The notes beneath the pieces are model-generated. The model was not told the DNA's origin. It saw nothing but the letters and a program-made list of their open reading frames with translations, and did not search any database. The translations under genes and the position numbers were made by a program. Below, piece by piece: positions 14,892-22,416 of a DNA stretch of 64,000 nucleotides (position 1 is its first letter; every line of letters begins with the position of its first letter). Source of the stretch: Chryseobacterium balustinum (GTDB taxonomy: Bacteria > Bacteroidota > Bacteroidia > Flavobacteriales > Weeksellaceae); contig NZ_FUZE01000018.1 in assembly GCF_900168205.1 (NCBI RefSeq), positions 33,045-97,044 on the forward strand, in the 5' to 3' direction.

Positions 14892-16949
14892 ATGCTCATT
14901 CAGGTTTCCCAGGATTTTAAGAAAAAGACCAAGGCGGCAGTTTCTTCTATCATCATATTTGTTTTTGTTTATATTCTTATTTTTCTTTTCACGATTGTTT
15001 TAGCTTTAGCCTGTATTGGTGGCGGAATTTGGCTCATCATTGCAAAACCTATGTTTCTTACCCTTATGGTTGGTGCAGGTTTAGCAGGAACAGGAATTTT
15101 TGTATTCTTTTTTATCATCAAATTTTTATTTAAAAAACACATCAACGATAGAAGTTATCTCACCGAAATCAAAAGATTAGACGAGCCAGAACTCTTTAAA
15201 ATGATTGACGAAATCGTAAAAGAAGCAGAGACTAACTTTCCGAAAAAGGTCTATTTATCTTATGATGTGAATGCAAGTGTATTCTACGATTCCAGTTTTT
15301 GGAGTATGTTTTTTCCTATTCAGAAAAATCTTACGATTGGAGTCGGACTTATCAATACCACCACAAAGCAAGAACTTAAAGCAATCCTATCTCACGAATT
15401 TGGACATTTCTCACAACGCTCAATGAAGGTTGGAAGTTATGTTTATAATGTAAATCAGATTATTTTTAATTTGGTGAATGACGATGCATCTTACCGGAAT
15501 TCTATAGAAAAGTTTGCCAGTTTCAGCGGTTATTTTTCAATTTTTGCATCACTTGCTATTTTTTTCACTTCAAAAATACAATGGGTTCTTGCCAAGATGT
15601 ATTCTTACGTCAACATCCGTCATATGGCACTTTCCAGAGAAATGGAATTTCATGCAGATGAAATTGCGGCCAATATTTCGGGTTCTATTTCTTTAGAAGA
15701 ATCACTTTTGAGATTAGAGCTTGCCAGTAATTCTTACAATAATGTGATTAATTTTTATGAAGCGAGAATTTCTAAAAATCAGTCGAGTAAAAACATTTAC
15801 AGAGAACAGTTTTTTGTTATGAATTTTCTTGCAGAGCAAAGCGAGCTGGAAACGAAATACAATCTTCCTTATGTGAAACTTACAGAATCTGGCTTGTTTA
15901 ATAAATCAAAATTGAATATAGAAAACCAGTGGGCATCACATCCTTCCACCGAAGACCGAGTTGCAAAACTCAGACAGCTCAATATCGTAAAGGAAACCGA
16001 CAATCAACCGGCAAAAGAATTATTTAGAGATTTTGAGAAAACCGAAGAAAAACTGACCGCAAAACTTTTCTCAAACGTAAAATACAAACATGGCAGAACG
16101 GATTTAGAGTTTGAAAATTTTAAATCTGAATTTGAAGCACAATATCAAAACGATTCTTTCGATAAAATTTTTAATAATTATTACGATAACAAAAACCCAA
16201 ATTCTGAAGCTAAAGAAAATGCTTTATCAGAAAACATTCAGTTCGAAAATCTTTACGACAACGAAAAAGTAGAACTTGTCTACACATTAATCGCTTTGGA
16301 AAATGATAAAAAAACCATCGAAGCTATTGCCAATAAAGAATTTATTTTAAAAACATTCGACTACGACGGAAGAAAATACAAAGCCACGGAAGCTAAGAAG
16401 CTCATCCCGGCAATTGACAAATCTATCGTGGAAAATAAAAATCTGATTGCTAAAAATGATTCCGACATTTACAATTATTTCCTAAAAGTTGCAGAAAACC
16501 AGAATAGAAAATCAGGATTTATAAGCCTTTATCAGGCTTTTGTAGATTATGATAAGCAATACGAAGATCAATATAAACTGTATATAGATCTTGTAAATGC
16601 TACTGCTTTTATCAGTACAAGAACACCGTTCGAGCAAATAAAAAATAATTTTATTACTCTTAAAACTCTTGAAGAAAAATTAAAATATGAAATAAGGTTT
16701 CATCTTCAGAATTCACTTTTAACTAAAGATTTGAGCGAACAAGAAGTGAAAGATTTAGAATACTATATAGAAAAAGAACATATATATTTCAATAATGAAG
16801 AGTATTTTGATCATAATTTACAAATACTCATGAATGCAATCAATACTTTGCCGTACTTCCTTCATCGAAAGTATTTTTTAAAGAAAAAAGATTTGCTTAC
16901 TCTAATGAAAGAGCTGGAAGAAAGTCAGCATGTAGAAAAAGTTTCTTAA
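14892..16949 (+). CDS. M48 family membrane metallopeptidase
   Basis: The 685-residue protein has two or three N-terminal transmembrane segments (residues about 18-80), a cytosolic or periplasmic catalytic part with the zinc motif HEFGH at 168-172, and the third ligand in EMEFHADE about 80 residues later, with another hydrophobic segment in between. It resembles HtpX/Ste24-type M48 peptidases but is much longer, because a helical C-terminal region of about 300 residues follows. M48 enzymes handle membrane protein quality control. The role of the long tail is unknown. Confidence 0.85.
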   Translation: MLIQVSQDFKKKTKAAVSSIIIFVFVYILIFLFTIVLALACIGGGIWLIIAKPMFLTLMVGAGLAGTGIFVFFFIIKFLFKKHINDRSYLTEIKRLDEPELFKMIDEIVKEAETNFPKKVYLSYDVNASVFYDSSFWSMFFPIQKNLTIGVGLINTTTKQELKAILSHEFGHFSQRSMKVGSYVYNVNQIIFNLVNDDASYRNSIEKFASFSGYFSIFASLAIFFTSKIQWVLAKMYSYVNIRHMALSREMEFHADEIAANISGSISLEESLLRLELASNSYNNVINFYEARISKNQSSKNIYREQFFVMNFLAEQSELETKYNLPYVKLTESGLFNKSKLNIENQWASHPSTEDRVAKLRQLNIVKETDNQPAKELFRDFEKTEEKLTAKLFSNVKYKHGRTDLEFENFKSEFEAQYQNDSFDKIFNNYYDNKNPNSEAKENALSENIQFENLYDNEKVELVYTLIALENDKKTIEAIANKEFILKTFDYDGRKYKATEAKKLIPAIDKSIVENKNLIAKNDSDIYNYFLKVAENQNRKSGFISLYQAFVDYDKQYEDQYKLYIDLVNATAFISTRTPFEQIKNNFITLKTLEEKLKYEIRFHLQNSLLTKDLSEQEVKDLEYYIEKEHIYFNNEEYFDHNLQILMNAINTLPYFLHRKYFLKKKDLLTLMKELEESQHVEKVS

Positions 16950-16959
16950 GAATTTTTAT

Positions 16960-16991
16960 AAGCCGTTCAGATTTCTGGGCGGTTTTTTTGT
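16960..16991 (+). terminator. terminator after the M48 peptidase
   Basis: AGCCGTTCAGA and TCTGGGCGGTT pair with G-T tolerance, followed by TTTTTTG. Confidence 0.7.
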
Positions 16992-17036
16992 AATTTAATG
17001 CCTAACAGTTGCCCCAACCTATTAAACCAACTCATT

Positions 17037-17711
17037 ATGAAAGCCAGAGAAGAAAAATTAAAATCAATCATTAATTGGTCAGAAAACAACGAAGATGTAA
17101 AAGTAGTTTTGCTTACAAGCTCACTCGCAAATCCTTTAGCCCCTGTTGATGAATTTAGCGATTTAGATATTGAACTTATTTTTGAAAATAATACCCAGTA
17201 TATTTCAGACAAGAATTGGACGCATTACTTTGGAAATCCAATTGCCATGATTGAAGAAGATGAAAATAGCTTTGATGGAAAACATGCAATGAAAATGATT
17301 TTGTATGATGATCATGTAAAAGTTGATTTCAAACTATTCAGCAAAGACAAGTTTTTGGAAGAGGTAAGATTAAAAGAATTACCTAAAGATTGGGATATTG
17401 GCTATAAAATTCTGATCGACAAAGAAGGTATTACACAGGAAATGCAAAAACCTAGTTTTCAGGTTTCCATCATCAAAAGACCATCAAAAGAAGAGTTCCA
17501 GCTTATTCTCAATGACTTTTGGTGGGATACAACGTACGTCGCAAAATCTCTTGCGAGAGATGAGATATTCTATGCGAAATTTATGTCGGAAACCAATATC
17601 CGAACCGAATATTTAATTCCTCTCATTGAATGGTATATCGCAAGTGAACACAACTGGAAGATAACAACCAATAAATACGGACGGCTATTTAAAAAAGGCA
17701 CTAACATATAA
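17037..17711 (+). pseudogene. ANT(6)-type aminoglycoside adenylyltransferase, 5' part, split by an IS
   Basis: From ATG at 17037 the frame reads MKAREEKLKSIINWSENNED and VVLLTSSLANP.APVDEFSDLDIEL, the nucleotidyltransferase site (SS..N, then DLDIE) of streptomycin 6-adenylyltransferases. It runs normally to 17696, after which the insertion element supplies four foreign codons and a stop at 17711. Joined to the 3' part at 20893 the frame is intact and gives 286 residues, the usual family length. A start 13 codons earlier (16998) is also open but lacks family similarity. The enzyme is almost certainly inactive because the C-terminal helical domain is lost. Confidence 0.92.
17689..17696 (+). repeat. 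left target-site duplication TTAAAAAA
   Basis: This 8-bp direct repeat borders the left end of the insertion element; the identical copy is at 20885-20892. Eight bp is the usual duplication size of the IS1595 family. Confidence 0.9.
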
Positions 17712-17738
17712 TGTTACACCGGTTTTAGTTAATAAAAA

Positions 17739-17763
17739 AGAGAGCAATAAATTATTGCTCTCT
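17739..17763. terminator. bidirectional hairpin terminator near the IS left end
   Basis: AGAGAGCAATAA and TTATTGCTCTCT form a perfect 12-bp stem. On the minus strand it is followed by TTTTTT and on the plus strand by AATTTT. It can stop transcripts leaving or entering the element, including an antisense RNA from 18155. Confidence 0.75.
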
Positions 17764-17797
17764 AATTTTGTGTAATTAGTTAAAATTTCCCAAAAGT

Positions 17798-17828
17798 TTG
17801 GTCACGTTCGGGATATTTCGTATATTTG
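17798..17828 (+). promoter_or_regulatory. promoter of the 24-codon peptide transcript
   Basis: TTG at 17798-17800, 20 nt, then TATATTTG at 17821-17828 is an ideal flavobacterial promoter. It gives a transcript start near 17835 and a leader of about 105 nt before the ATG at 17942. Confidence 0.75.
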
Positions 17829-17879
17829 CATCGAAAAATATCTAATCAGAATCGAGCTCTGAAAAGATAAATACTCCAC

Positions 17880-17926
17880 AGGTAAAAGGTATGTCCGTGG
17901 ACTAAGTAGTAGTCATACCTGTAACC
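17880..17926 (+). promoter_or_regulatory. folded leader of the 24-codon peptide transcript
   Basis: CATACCTGT near 17916 can pair either with ACAGGTA near 17878 or with AGGTATG near 17886; the two helices exclude each other. A small GTCC/GGAC hairpin lies inside. This could be a leader that holds the message in an inactive form, as in many type I toxin mRNAs, or part of the antisense terminator. Confidence 0.45.
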
Positions 17927-17941
17927 CAAATACTAATAAGC

Positions 17942-18016
17942 ATGGCAACAACAATGTTAATCATTGCGATACTAGGATTAGCACTTAACGTATATAATAC
18001 GTGGGCTAAGAAATAG
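17942..18016 (+). CDS. 24-residue hydrophobic peptide, type I toxin-like
   Basis: The frame opens MATTMLIIAILGLALN and ends TWAKK before TAG: one predicted membrane segment with a short basic C-terminal tail. It has its own strong promoter (17798), a structured leader, and a terminator at 18084. A divergent minus-strand promoter at 18124-18155 would make an RNA fully antisense to its 3' part. Short hydrophobic peptide plus overlapping antisense RNA is the layout of type I toxin-antitoxin pairs. I know no named family for this peptide. That it is translated, or toxic, is inference. Confidence 0.55.
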   Translation: MATTMLIIAILGLALNVYNTWAKK

Positions 18017-18083
18017 TACATTACTACATCACGTAGTTATTTAGACTGGATGAAGCTTCATTTGCACGAACATCTTCATTACT

Positions 18084-18120
18084 GACCTGATAAGTTTTCC
18101 CCTTATCGGGTCATTTTCTT
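18084..18120 (+). terminator. terminator of the peptide transcript
   Basis: GACCTGATAAG and CTTATCGGGTC form an 11-bp stem with one G-U pair, followed by ATTTTCTTTT. It limits the transcript to roughly 280 nt. Confidence 0.8.
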
Positions 18121-18123
18121 TTG

Positions 18124-18155
18124 CAAAGATACAACATATATATCTTATATACCAA
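18124..18155 (-). promoter_or_regulatory. antisense promoter facing the peptide gene
   Basis: On the minus strand TTG (18155-18153), 21 nt, then TATCTTTG (18131-18124) matches the flavobacterial promoter consensus. Transcription would start near 18117 and run leftward through the terminator stem, the 3' region and the whole coding sequence of the 24-codon peptide gene. No open frame of note exists on that strand, so the product would be an RNA. Confidence 0.6.
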
Positions 18156-18301
18156 TTACACAATAATGTATTTCAGTAGTTAATGTCTATACTTATCTAT
18201 TGGTTTTATCAATGACAGCTTTAATACCTTTATCAATAGCGTTATTAGCACCTCTATCTCTAACTTTACTACTAATATAAGAAACATATCTCTTTTCTTT
18301 T

Positions 18302-18309
18302 TATATTTG
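18302..18309 (+). promoter_or_regulatory. possible -7 box ahead of the structured RNA
   Basis: TATATTTG matches the -7 consensus, but no TTG lies about 20 nt upstream. If used, transcription would begin near 18316, about 40 nt before the folded region. Confidence 0.35.
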
Positions 18310-18356
18310 TAGTTCAAATTTTAACGACAAAACAAAGCGTTTGCTTTTTATACTAC

Positions 18357-18526
18357 CTTACAGGAATCTGGTAAATTCAAAAATTAGGAGTAGATAAATA
18401 AGCGAAATGCTCATGCCATAGGGCGTGGGCTTTCCTGTTTATTTCCTAATGGCTTACCAGAGCCTCTGTAAGAATAGATAGTGCAAAGTCCCACGCTTTT
18501 CTATTTAATAATCTCACTTTGGGACT
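18357..18526 (+). ncRNA. candidate structured RNA inside the IS element
   Basis: Nested perfect helices are visible: CTTACAG 18357-18363 with CTGTAAG 18466-18472; TCTGGTAA 18367-18374 with TTACCAGA 18454-18461; ATTAGGA 18383-18389 with TCCTAAT 18444-18450; ATAAA 18394-18398 with TTTAT 18438-18442; and GCTCATGCC 18409-18417 with GGCGTGGGC 18422-18430 around an ATAG loop. Downstream, CCCACGC 18490-18496 is complementary to GCGTGGG 18423-18429, and AGTCCCA 18487-18493 to TGGGACT 18520-18526; these two pairings exclude each other. It may be a free RNA or a leader controlling the gene at 18547. I recognise no known RNA family. Confidence 0.6.
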
Positions 18527-18546
18527 GAGTGATTAAAAATTCACTT

Positions 18547-19011
18547 ATGAAAAAGTTTATCATTATTGCAACGCTTTTAACAGGAGTCTTTTGTTTTTCC
18601 CAAACCGCAACTAAAAAGTACAATTCAATCTACAAGCGATATGAATATTTTGATTCTAGCGGAAATATGACTGGTTATGAAAAGTATAACAGCTTCTCAA
18701 AACAATGGGAATATTATAGTACAAATAATTCTCAGTCTCGACAACCTACACAATATAGTTCACCTCAACAATTAGATATTTCTGGATTGGGTAATGCGAT
18801 GACAACAAAGCAAAACAGATATAATAAAGCTCAAGCTACGATTGATGATATTACATCTCAAATAAAATCTATGAATATATCAAATGAGCGTAAAACCAAA
18901 ATATTAAATGCTTTTAATAAAACAGTTGAAATGAATATTAGAAGAATTTCTAATGGTGATGTTAATTGGCTTTATGAAGTTACAAATCTAATTATCGAGA
19001 GTGACGATTAA
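18547..19011 (+). CDS. secreted passenger protein of unknown function
   Basis: From ATG at 18547 the 154-residue product has a signal peptide, MKKFIIIATLLTGVFCFSQ; a GTG start at 18529 would add six residues ahead of it and is less likely. The mature part begins with two related segments, YNSIYKRYEYFDSSGNMTGY and YNSFSKQWEYY, then a Gln/Ser-rich linker and a helical end. It lies just downstream of the folded RNA region, which may control it. I recognise no domain. It is cargo of the insertion element. Confidence 0.65.
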   Translation: MKKFIIIATLLTGVFCFSQTATKKYNSIYKRYEYFDSSGNMTGYEKYNSFSKQWEYYSTNNSQSRQPTQYSSPQQLDISGLGNAMTTKQNRYNKAQATIDDITSQIKSMNISNERKTKILNAFNKTVEMNIRRISNGDVNWLYEVTNLIIESDD

Positions 19012-19039
19012 TTTGTATATTTAGAAAAACTTTTAATTT

Positions 19040-19303
19040 ATGAATCCAAAAAAAGCTACACAAGCACAATTAGAAAAACTTAAAGAATTAAGAACTCAAT
19101 TAATATCGCCATCAATAGATATTAGGATTGGAATACTTGTACATATTGACCAAATTCTGAAAGATATTGATTTTATCAGCAGTTTTCACTCAAATCTGTC
19201 AACTGATTTAGTTATATACAAAATGCAAAGAGAAAAGTTTAATTTTGACTCTATAGTGCAAACTGTAAATCATGCAATTAATTACTACGAAGAACTGAAA
19301 TAA
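19040..19303 (+). CDS. small helical passenger protein
   Basis: The 87-residue product opens MNPKKATQAQLEKLKELRTQ and is predicted to be helical throughout, without signal or membrane segment. It follows the secreted passenger gene by 28 nt on the same strand and probably shares its transcript. Function unknown. Its 3' end overlaps a small convergent frame. Confidence 0.55.
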   Translation: MNPKKATQAQLEKLKELRTQLISPSIDIRIGILVHIDQILKDIDFISSFHSNLSTDLVIYKMQREKFNFDSIVQTVNHAINYYEELK

Positions 19304-19442
19304 TCTCTTTAAAATTACTTTTTAAAGATTCAAAATCACTACTGAATTTAGATATAGTTTCTAAAATTCGTATTCTTTGTTCAGTAACCTGAAAAGAATG
19401 TTTTCGATTTTGTTTTTCTATTTTTAATTTTAATTTTTCCAT
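19278..19442 (-). CDS. small basic helical ORF in the IS (54 residues)
   Basis: The frame from ATG at 19442 reads MEKLKLKIEKQNRKHSFQVT and continues with amphipathic helix to a TAA at 19278. It lies downstream of the transposase and its coupled gene, separated by a terminator hairpin at 19459, and overlaps the convergent 87-residue gene by 26 nt. Too short for a firm call; it could be a chance frame in AT-rich DNA. Confidence 0.4.
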   Translation of the reverse strand: MEKLKLKIEKQNRKHSFQVTEQRIRILETISKFSSDFESLKSNFKEIISVLRSN

Positions 19443-19458
19443 AATATTATTAAATATT

Positions 19459-19483
19459 AAAGCCCCTAATTGGGGCTTTTTGG
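19459..19483. terminator. hairpin terminator between converging IS genes
   Basis: AAAGCCCC and GGGGCTTT flank TAATT, followed by TTT on the plus strand; on the minus strand TTTAATATTT follows. It overlaps the stop region of the minus-strand gene ending at 19466. Confidence 0.8.
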
Positions 19484-19828
19484 TTGTATTTTAATCAATT
19501 GTTGGATGAGCCTCTCAAACTCGATATCTACTATTGATTCTTTGTCTTTTTTTATTTTTTTGTTCAATTTTTTAAACTCTATGTAGTCTTTAGATAATTC
19601 AAGTAATGCACAAATTCGTATAGTTCTAAGTAGAATAGATTCGTTTTCAAGATAATCTAAAGGTTTAATTTTTTCTAAGTCTCTACCATTCTTATTTAGT
19701 TCTTGAAGTATATCACTATCTTTAATTGTGTCAAGTACATACGTTTTAAAGAATTCATTCAAAAGACTATTGTCTTTAAATTTCTTGTCATATTGCTTTT
19801 TGAATTCTTGAAATACTCTTTCTTTCAT
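19466..19828 (-). CDS. transposase-coupled passenger protein
   Basis: The ATG at 19828 overlaps the TGA of the transposase as ATGA, so I take that as the start (120 residues, opening MKERVFQEFKKQYDKKFKDN); a start eight codons earlier at 19852 is also open. The product is highly charged and helical, rich in Lys, Glu and Leu, with no membrane segment. Tight coupling to the transposase suggests a helper in transposition or its control, but I recognise no family. Confidence 0.65.
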   Translation of the reverse strand: MKERVFQEFKKQYDKKFKDNSLLNEFFKTYVLDTIKDSDILQELNKNGRDLEKIKPLDYLENESILLRTIRICALLELSKDYIEFKKLNKKIKKDKESIVDIEFERLIQQLIKIQPKSPN

Positions 19829-20751
19829 GTCTTCGCTGTTAACGATTGCCAAGTTAATCTTTTTTGTTGAGTTTTTTCTAAGTACATTTCAAATCTTTTA
19901 TCAGTAAGCAGTTCTTTTGTGTTGTATCTAAACGTCATTTCATTAAGATATAACTGTAAATGTCTCTTACTCGTTTTGTAATAAACTCCAATAATTGAAC
20001 GCTTCAAATGTGACCAAAAGCATTCTATTGCATTAGTTGTTGTTCCTTCATCTGCATATTGTTTCTTTGCATGGTCAACATATGTATGAGTGTGGAAATA
20101 GTTTCCTATGTTTTTGTAAGCATGCCATTCATCAGTCATTACATGAGAATCTCGATTGATATGTTGATACAATAAAGGTTTAATTGTTCTTCCTTTTGTA
20201 TCTGAAACAACTATTGCTTTTACCCATCCTGTTGATTCTTCTATTGCTCCGAATACAGGAACTTTATCCTTGAAACTTCTACCTTGTGACTGAGGAACCT
20301 TTTTGTCTTTGTGGCGGTTTTTGTTTTTACCACCGACAAAAGTTTCATCACATTGTACAACCCCTTCGAATTCTTTCTGAAATGATTCATGTTCAGTTGC
20401 GTATCTTAATCTCTGTAATATAAACCATGCCGTTTTTTGAGTCACTGCTAAATCACGGGCTAATTGATAACTACTAATACCTCGCTTATGAGAAGTATAC
20501 AGATATATACCAATAAACCAATTTTGTAATGATATTTTAGAGCCTTCAAAAATAGTATTTGTCCTTGCATTAAAATACTTTCCTGTATTTTTACATTTGT
20601 ATCTGTTATCCTTACATACATAAACTTTTGAAGTAGTATCAAATGGGCTTACAACTCCATTTTTCCAGCGAAGTTGTGTAAGATAATCAATACAAGACTG
20701 TTCATTAGGAAAAGCCCTAATTAGGTCTAAAATACTCGAAAATTTAAGCAT
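19825..20751 (-). CDS. IS1595-family (ISXO2-like) DDE transposase
   Basis: The 308-residue protein has an N-terminal zinc-ribbon-like part (VYVCKDNRYKCKNTGKYFNA, residues 43-62), a helix-turn-helix (SSYQLARDLAVTQKTAWFIL), and the ISXO2-like catalytic core with Asp135 in CDETFVGGKNKN, Asp207 in MTDEWHAYK, and Glu243 in NAIECFWSHLKR. Only two of the usual four zinc-ligand cysteines are visible. The enzyme cuts and pastes DNA between the inverted ends, leaving 8-bp duplications. The frame is intact, so the element may still be mobile. Confidence 0.93.
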   Translation of the reverse strand: MLKFSSILDLIRAFPNEQSCIDYLTQLRWKNGVVSPFDTTSKVYVCKDNRYKCKNTGKYFNARTNTIFEGSKISLQNWFIGIYLYTSHKRGISSYQLARDLAVTQKTAWFILQRLRYATEHESFQKEFEGVVQCDETFVGGKNKNRHKDKKVPQSQGRSFKDKVPVFGAIEESTGWVKAIVVSDTKGRTIKPLLYQHINRDSHVMTDEWHAYKNIGNYFHTHTYVDHAKKQYADEGTTTNAIECFWSHLKRSIIGVYYKTSKRHLQLYLNEMTFRYNTKELLTDKRFEMYLEKTQQKRLTWQSLTAKT

Positions 20752-20884
20752 TGGGATTTGTTAGTAAGAGATATAAATTTACGAAAAAATTACGATATAT
20801 GCAAGTTTTGTTGAGTGATAAATGAATATTTAACAATATTACGTATCGATTTTAACATTTAGTGTAAAGTAGTATATCAGTGCC

Positions 20885-20892
20885 TTAAAAAA
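20885..20892 (+). repeat. right target-site duplication TTAAAAAA
   Basis: Identical to 17689-17696 on the other side of the element. Confidence 0.9.
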
Positions 20893-21093
20893 TATCTAAC
20901 CCCTGAAATGTGGATAAAAACCGAGCAAACATTTTCAGGAAGCAATATAAAAGATAATTGGACAGCTTTATTGGCAATGGCTGATTTAGTTTCAGAAATC
21001 GGAACTGAATTAGCAGAAAAATTAGATTATGAATATCCTTTTAAATTAGAAAAAGATATCCGAAAGTATTTATATGAGCTTCAAATAAAGTAG
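20893..21093 (+). pseudogene. ANT(6)-type aminoglycoside adenylyltransferase, 3' part
   Basis: The fragment resumes the split gene in frame with YLTPEMWIKTEQTFSGSNIK and ends with EYPFKLEKDIRKYLYELQIK. The pattern NWxALLAMADLVSEIGTELA is the conserved C-terminal helix of 6-adenylyltransferases. It has no start codon of its own until ATG at 20908, and no promoter that I see. Confidence 0.92.
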
Positions 21094-21272
21094 AATTATT
21101 TTAAATTTAATAAGTAAGCTGAACTCCACGACTTTTTTCTAAACAATATTTTCCTATCAGGCATTTTGTTTAATTTAGTTCGATTGAAAAAACATTGGCT
21201 CAGATTGAGAATTAAAACTACAATCGTAAAAACACAAGCTTATAACTATAATTCATAAACTGACTACACAAA

Positions 21273-22034
21273 ATGAAATTTAGATTATTACTTTTAATTG
21301 TACTCGTTTCTCAAATTTGTTTTTCTCAAATTGAAAAAATTGATGCCCATAAAGTAGCTAACATCAACTATGTTATTGATTTATTTAAACAGAAAAATAT
21401 TGAAGACATTTCACAAAACGTAAATTATCCTCTAAGAAGAGAATATCCGATTCCTGAAATTAAAAATAGAGAACAATTTAAACAACGTTTCACTGAAGTT
21501 TTTGATGAAGTACTTATTAACAATATTGCTAATTCAAAACTCAAACAATGGTCAGAAATGGGTTGGAGAGGAATTATGCTGGACAACGGAACTATATGGA
21601 TAGACAGTGATGAAGGAAAAATAATTGCAGTAAACTATCAAAGTGATTTTGAAAAAAAGCTAAAAGAAAATTTAATAAATAAGGAAAAAGAAAATGTACA
21701 CGTTTCGTTAAAAACTTTCGAAAGCCCTACGTATAAAATAAAAACTAAAAATTATCTGATTAGAATTGACGAATTAGAAAACAAAAAATACAGATATGCT
21801 TCCTGGAAAATAAGCAAAAAAGAATCTTCAAAACCCGACCTCATTCTTAATAATGGAGAATTGGATTTTCAGGGAAGCGGCGGAAATCACGTTATTATTT
21901 TCACCAATGGAAATTACATCTATAAGGTCTATAGAAATATTATTGGAGAAGAAAGTACACCCGACATCACCCTTGAAATCGAAGAAAATGGAAAAATAAT
22001 TTTACATCAAAACGGAATATTAATAAGAGAGTAA
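21273..22034 (+). CDS. secreted protein of unknown function
   Basis: The 253-residue product has a signal peptide (MKFRLLLLIVLVSQICFSQ). The first half contains REYPIPEIKNREQFKQRF and WSEMGWRGIMLDNGTIWIDS, a pattern seen in periplasmic proteins with an NTF2-like fold, and the second half is a beta-rich domain ending in DITLEIEENGKIILHQNG. The fold suggestion is tentative. It is followed after 5 nt by a DUF2200 gene. Confidence 0.7.
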   Translation: MKFRLLLLIVLVSQICFSQIEKIDAHKVANINYVIDLFKQKNIEDISQNVNYPLRREYPIPEIKNREQFKQRFTEVFDEVLINNIANSKLKQWSEMGWRGIMLDNGTIWIDSDEGKIIAVNYQSDFEKKLKENLINKEKENVHVSLKTFESPTYKIKTKNYLIRIDELENKKYRYASWKISKKESSKPDLILNNGELDFQGSGGNHVIIFTNGNYIYKVYRNIIGEESTPDITLEIEENGKIILHQNGILIRE

Positions 22035-22039
22035 AAAAT

Positions 22040-22402
22040 ATGAAAACCACACCTGAACATAATGAGAGAATTGCAAAAATGACCTTTTCATCCGTCTATC
22101 CACACTATCTTACAAAAGTAGAAAGCAAAGGCAGAACCATTGAAGAATTACATCAGGTGATAGAATGGTTAACAGGTTTTGATGCTCAAAAACTGCAGGA
22201 ACTCATTGACGAAAAAGCAACATTCGAAACATTTTTTAAGAACGCAAAACTAAATCCTAATGCTCATCTTATAACAGGAGTAATCTGTGGCTATCGAATT
22301 GAAGAAATTGAAAATCCGTTGACAAAACAGGCAAGATATTTAGATAAATTAGTAGACGAATTGGCAAAAGGAAGAAAGATGGAAAAGATTTTAAGACAGT
22401 AA
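22040..22402 (+). CDS. DUF2200 family protein
   Basis: The 120-residue product carries the family landmarks ERIAKMTFSSVYPHYLTKVE, VIEWLTGFD, NPNAHLITGVICGYRIEEIE and LVDELAKGRKMEKILR. DUF2200 proteins are small cytosolic proteins, common in soil bacteria, with no known function. It starts 5 nt after the secreted protein and 14 nt before a DUF1801 gene, so the three probably share a transcript. Confidence 0.85.
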   Translation: MKTTPEHNERIAKMTFSSVYPHYLTKVESKGRTIEELHQVIEWLTGFDAQKLQELIDEKATFETFFKNAKLNPNAHLITGVICGYRIEEIENPLTKQARYLDKLVDELAKGRKMEKILRQ

Positions 22403-22416
22403 TCTCAAACGAAATT

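Larger units (their letters stand above)
17697..20884. mobile_element. IS1595-family insertion element, 3188 bp, with passenger genes
   Basis: The element starts GGCACTAACATATAATGTTA and its other end, read inward on the minus strand, starts GGCACTGATATACTACTTTA. The ends share GGCACT, ATA and TTACAC in register, as terminal inverted repeats. It is flanked by TTAAAAAA duplications and carries a DDE transposase of the ISXO2/IS1595 type. At about 3.2 kb it is several times longer than a simple IS. The extra sequence holds a 24-codon hydrophobic peptide gene, a highly folded RNA region, and four small passenger genes. Removing the element and one duplication restores the adenylyltransferase frame exactly. 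Confidence 0.92.

Noticed and set aside
18357..18526. Guide RNA of an IscB/TnpB or bridge-RNA type
   Set aside because: The element encodes a DDE transposase of the IS1595 family, and no RNA-guided nuclease or IS110-type recombinase is present, so a guide role has no partner here.
17697..20884. Composite transposon with two IS copies
   Set aside because: Only one transposase and one pair of inverted ends are present; the passenger genes lie inside a single element.
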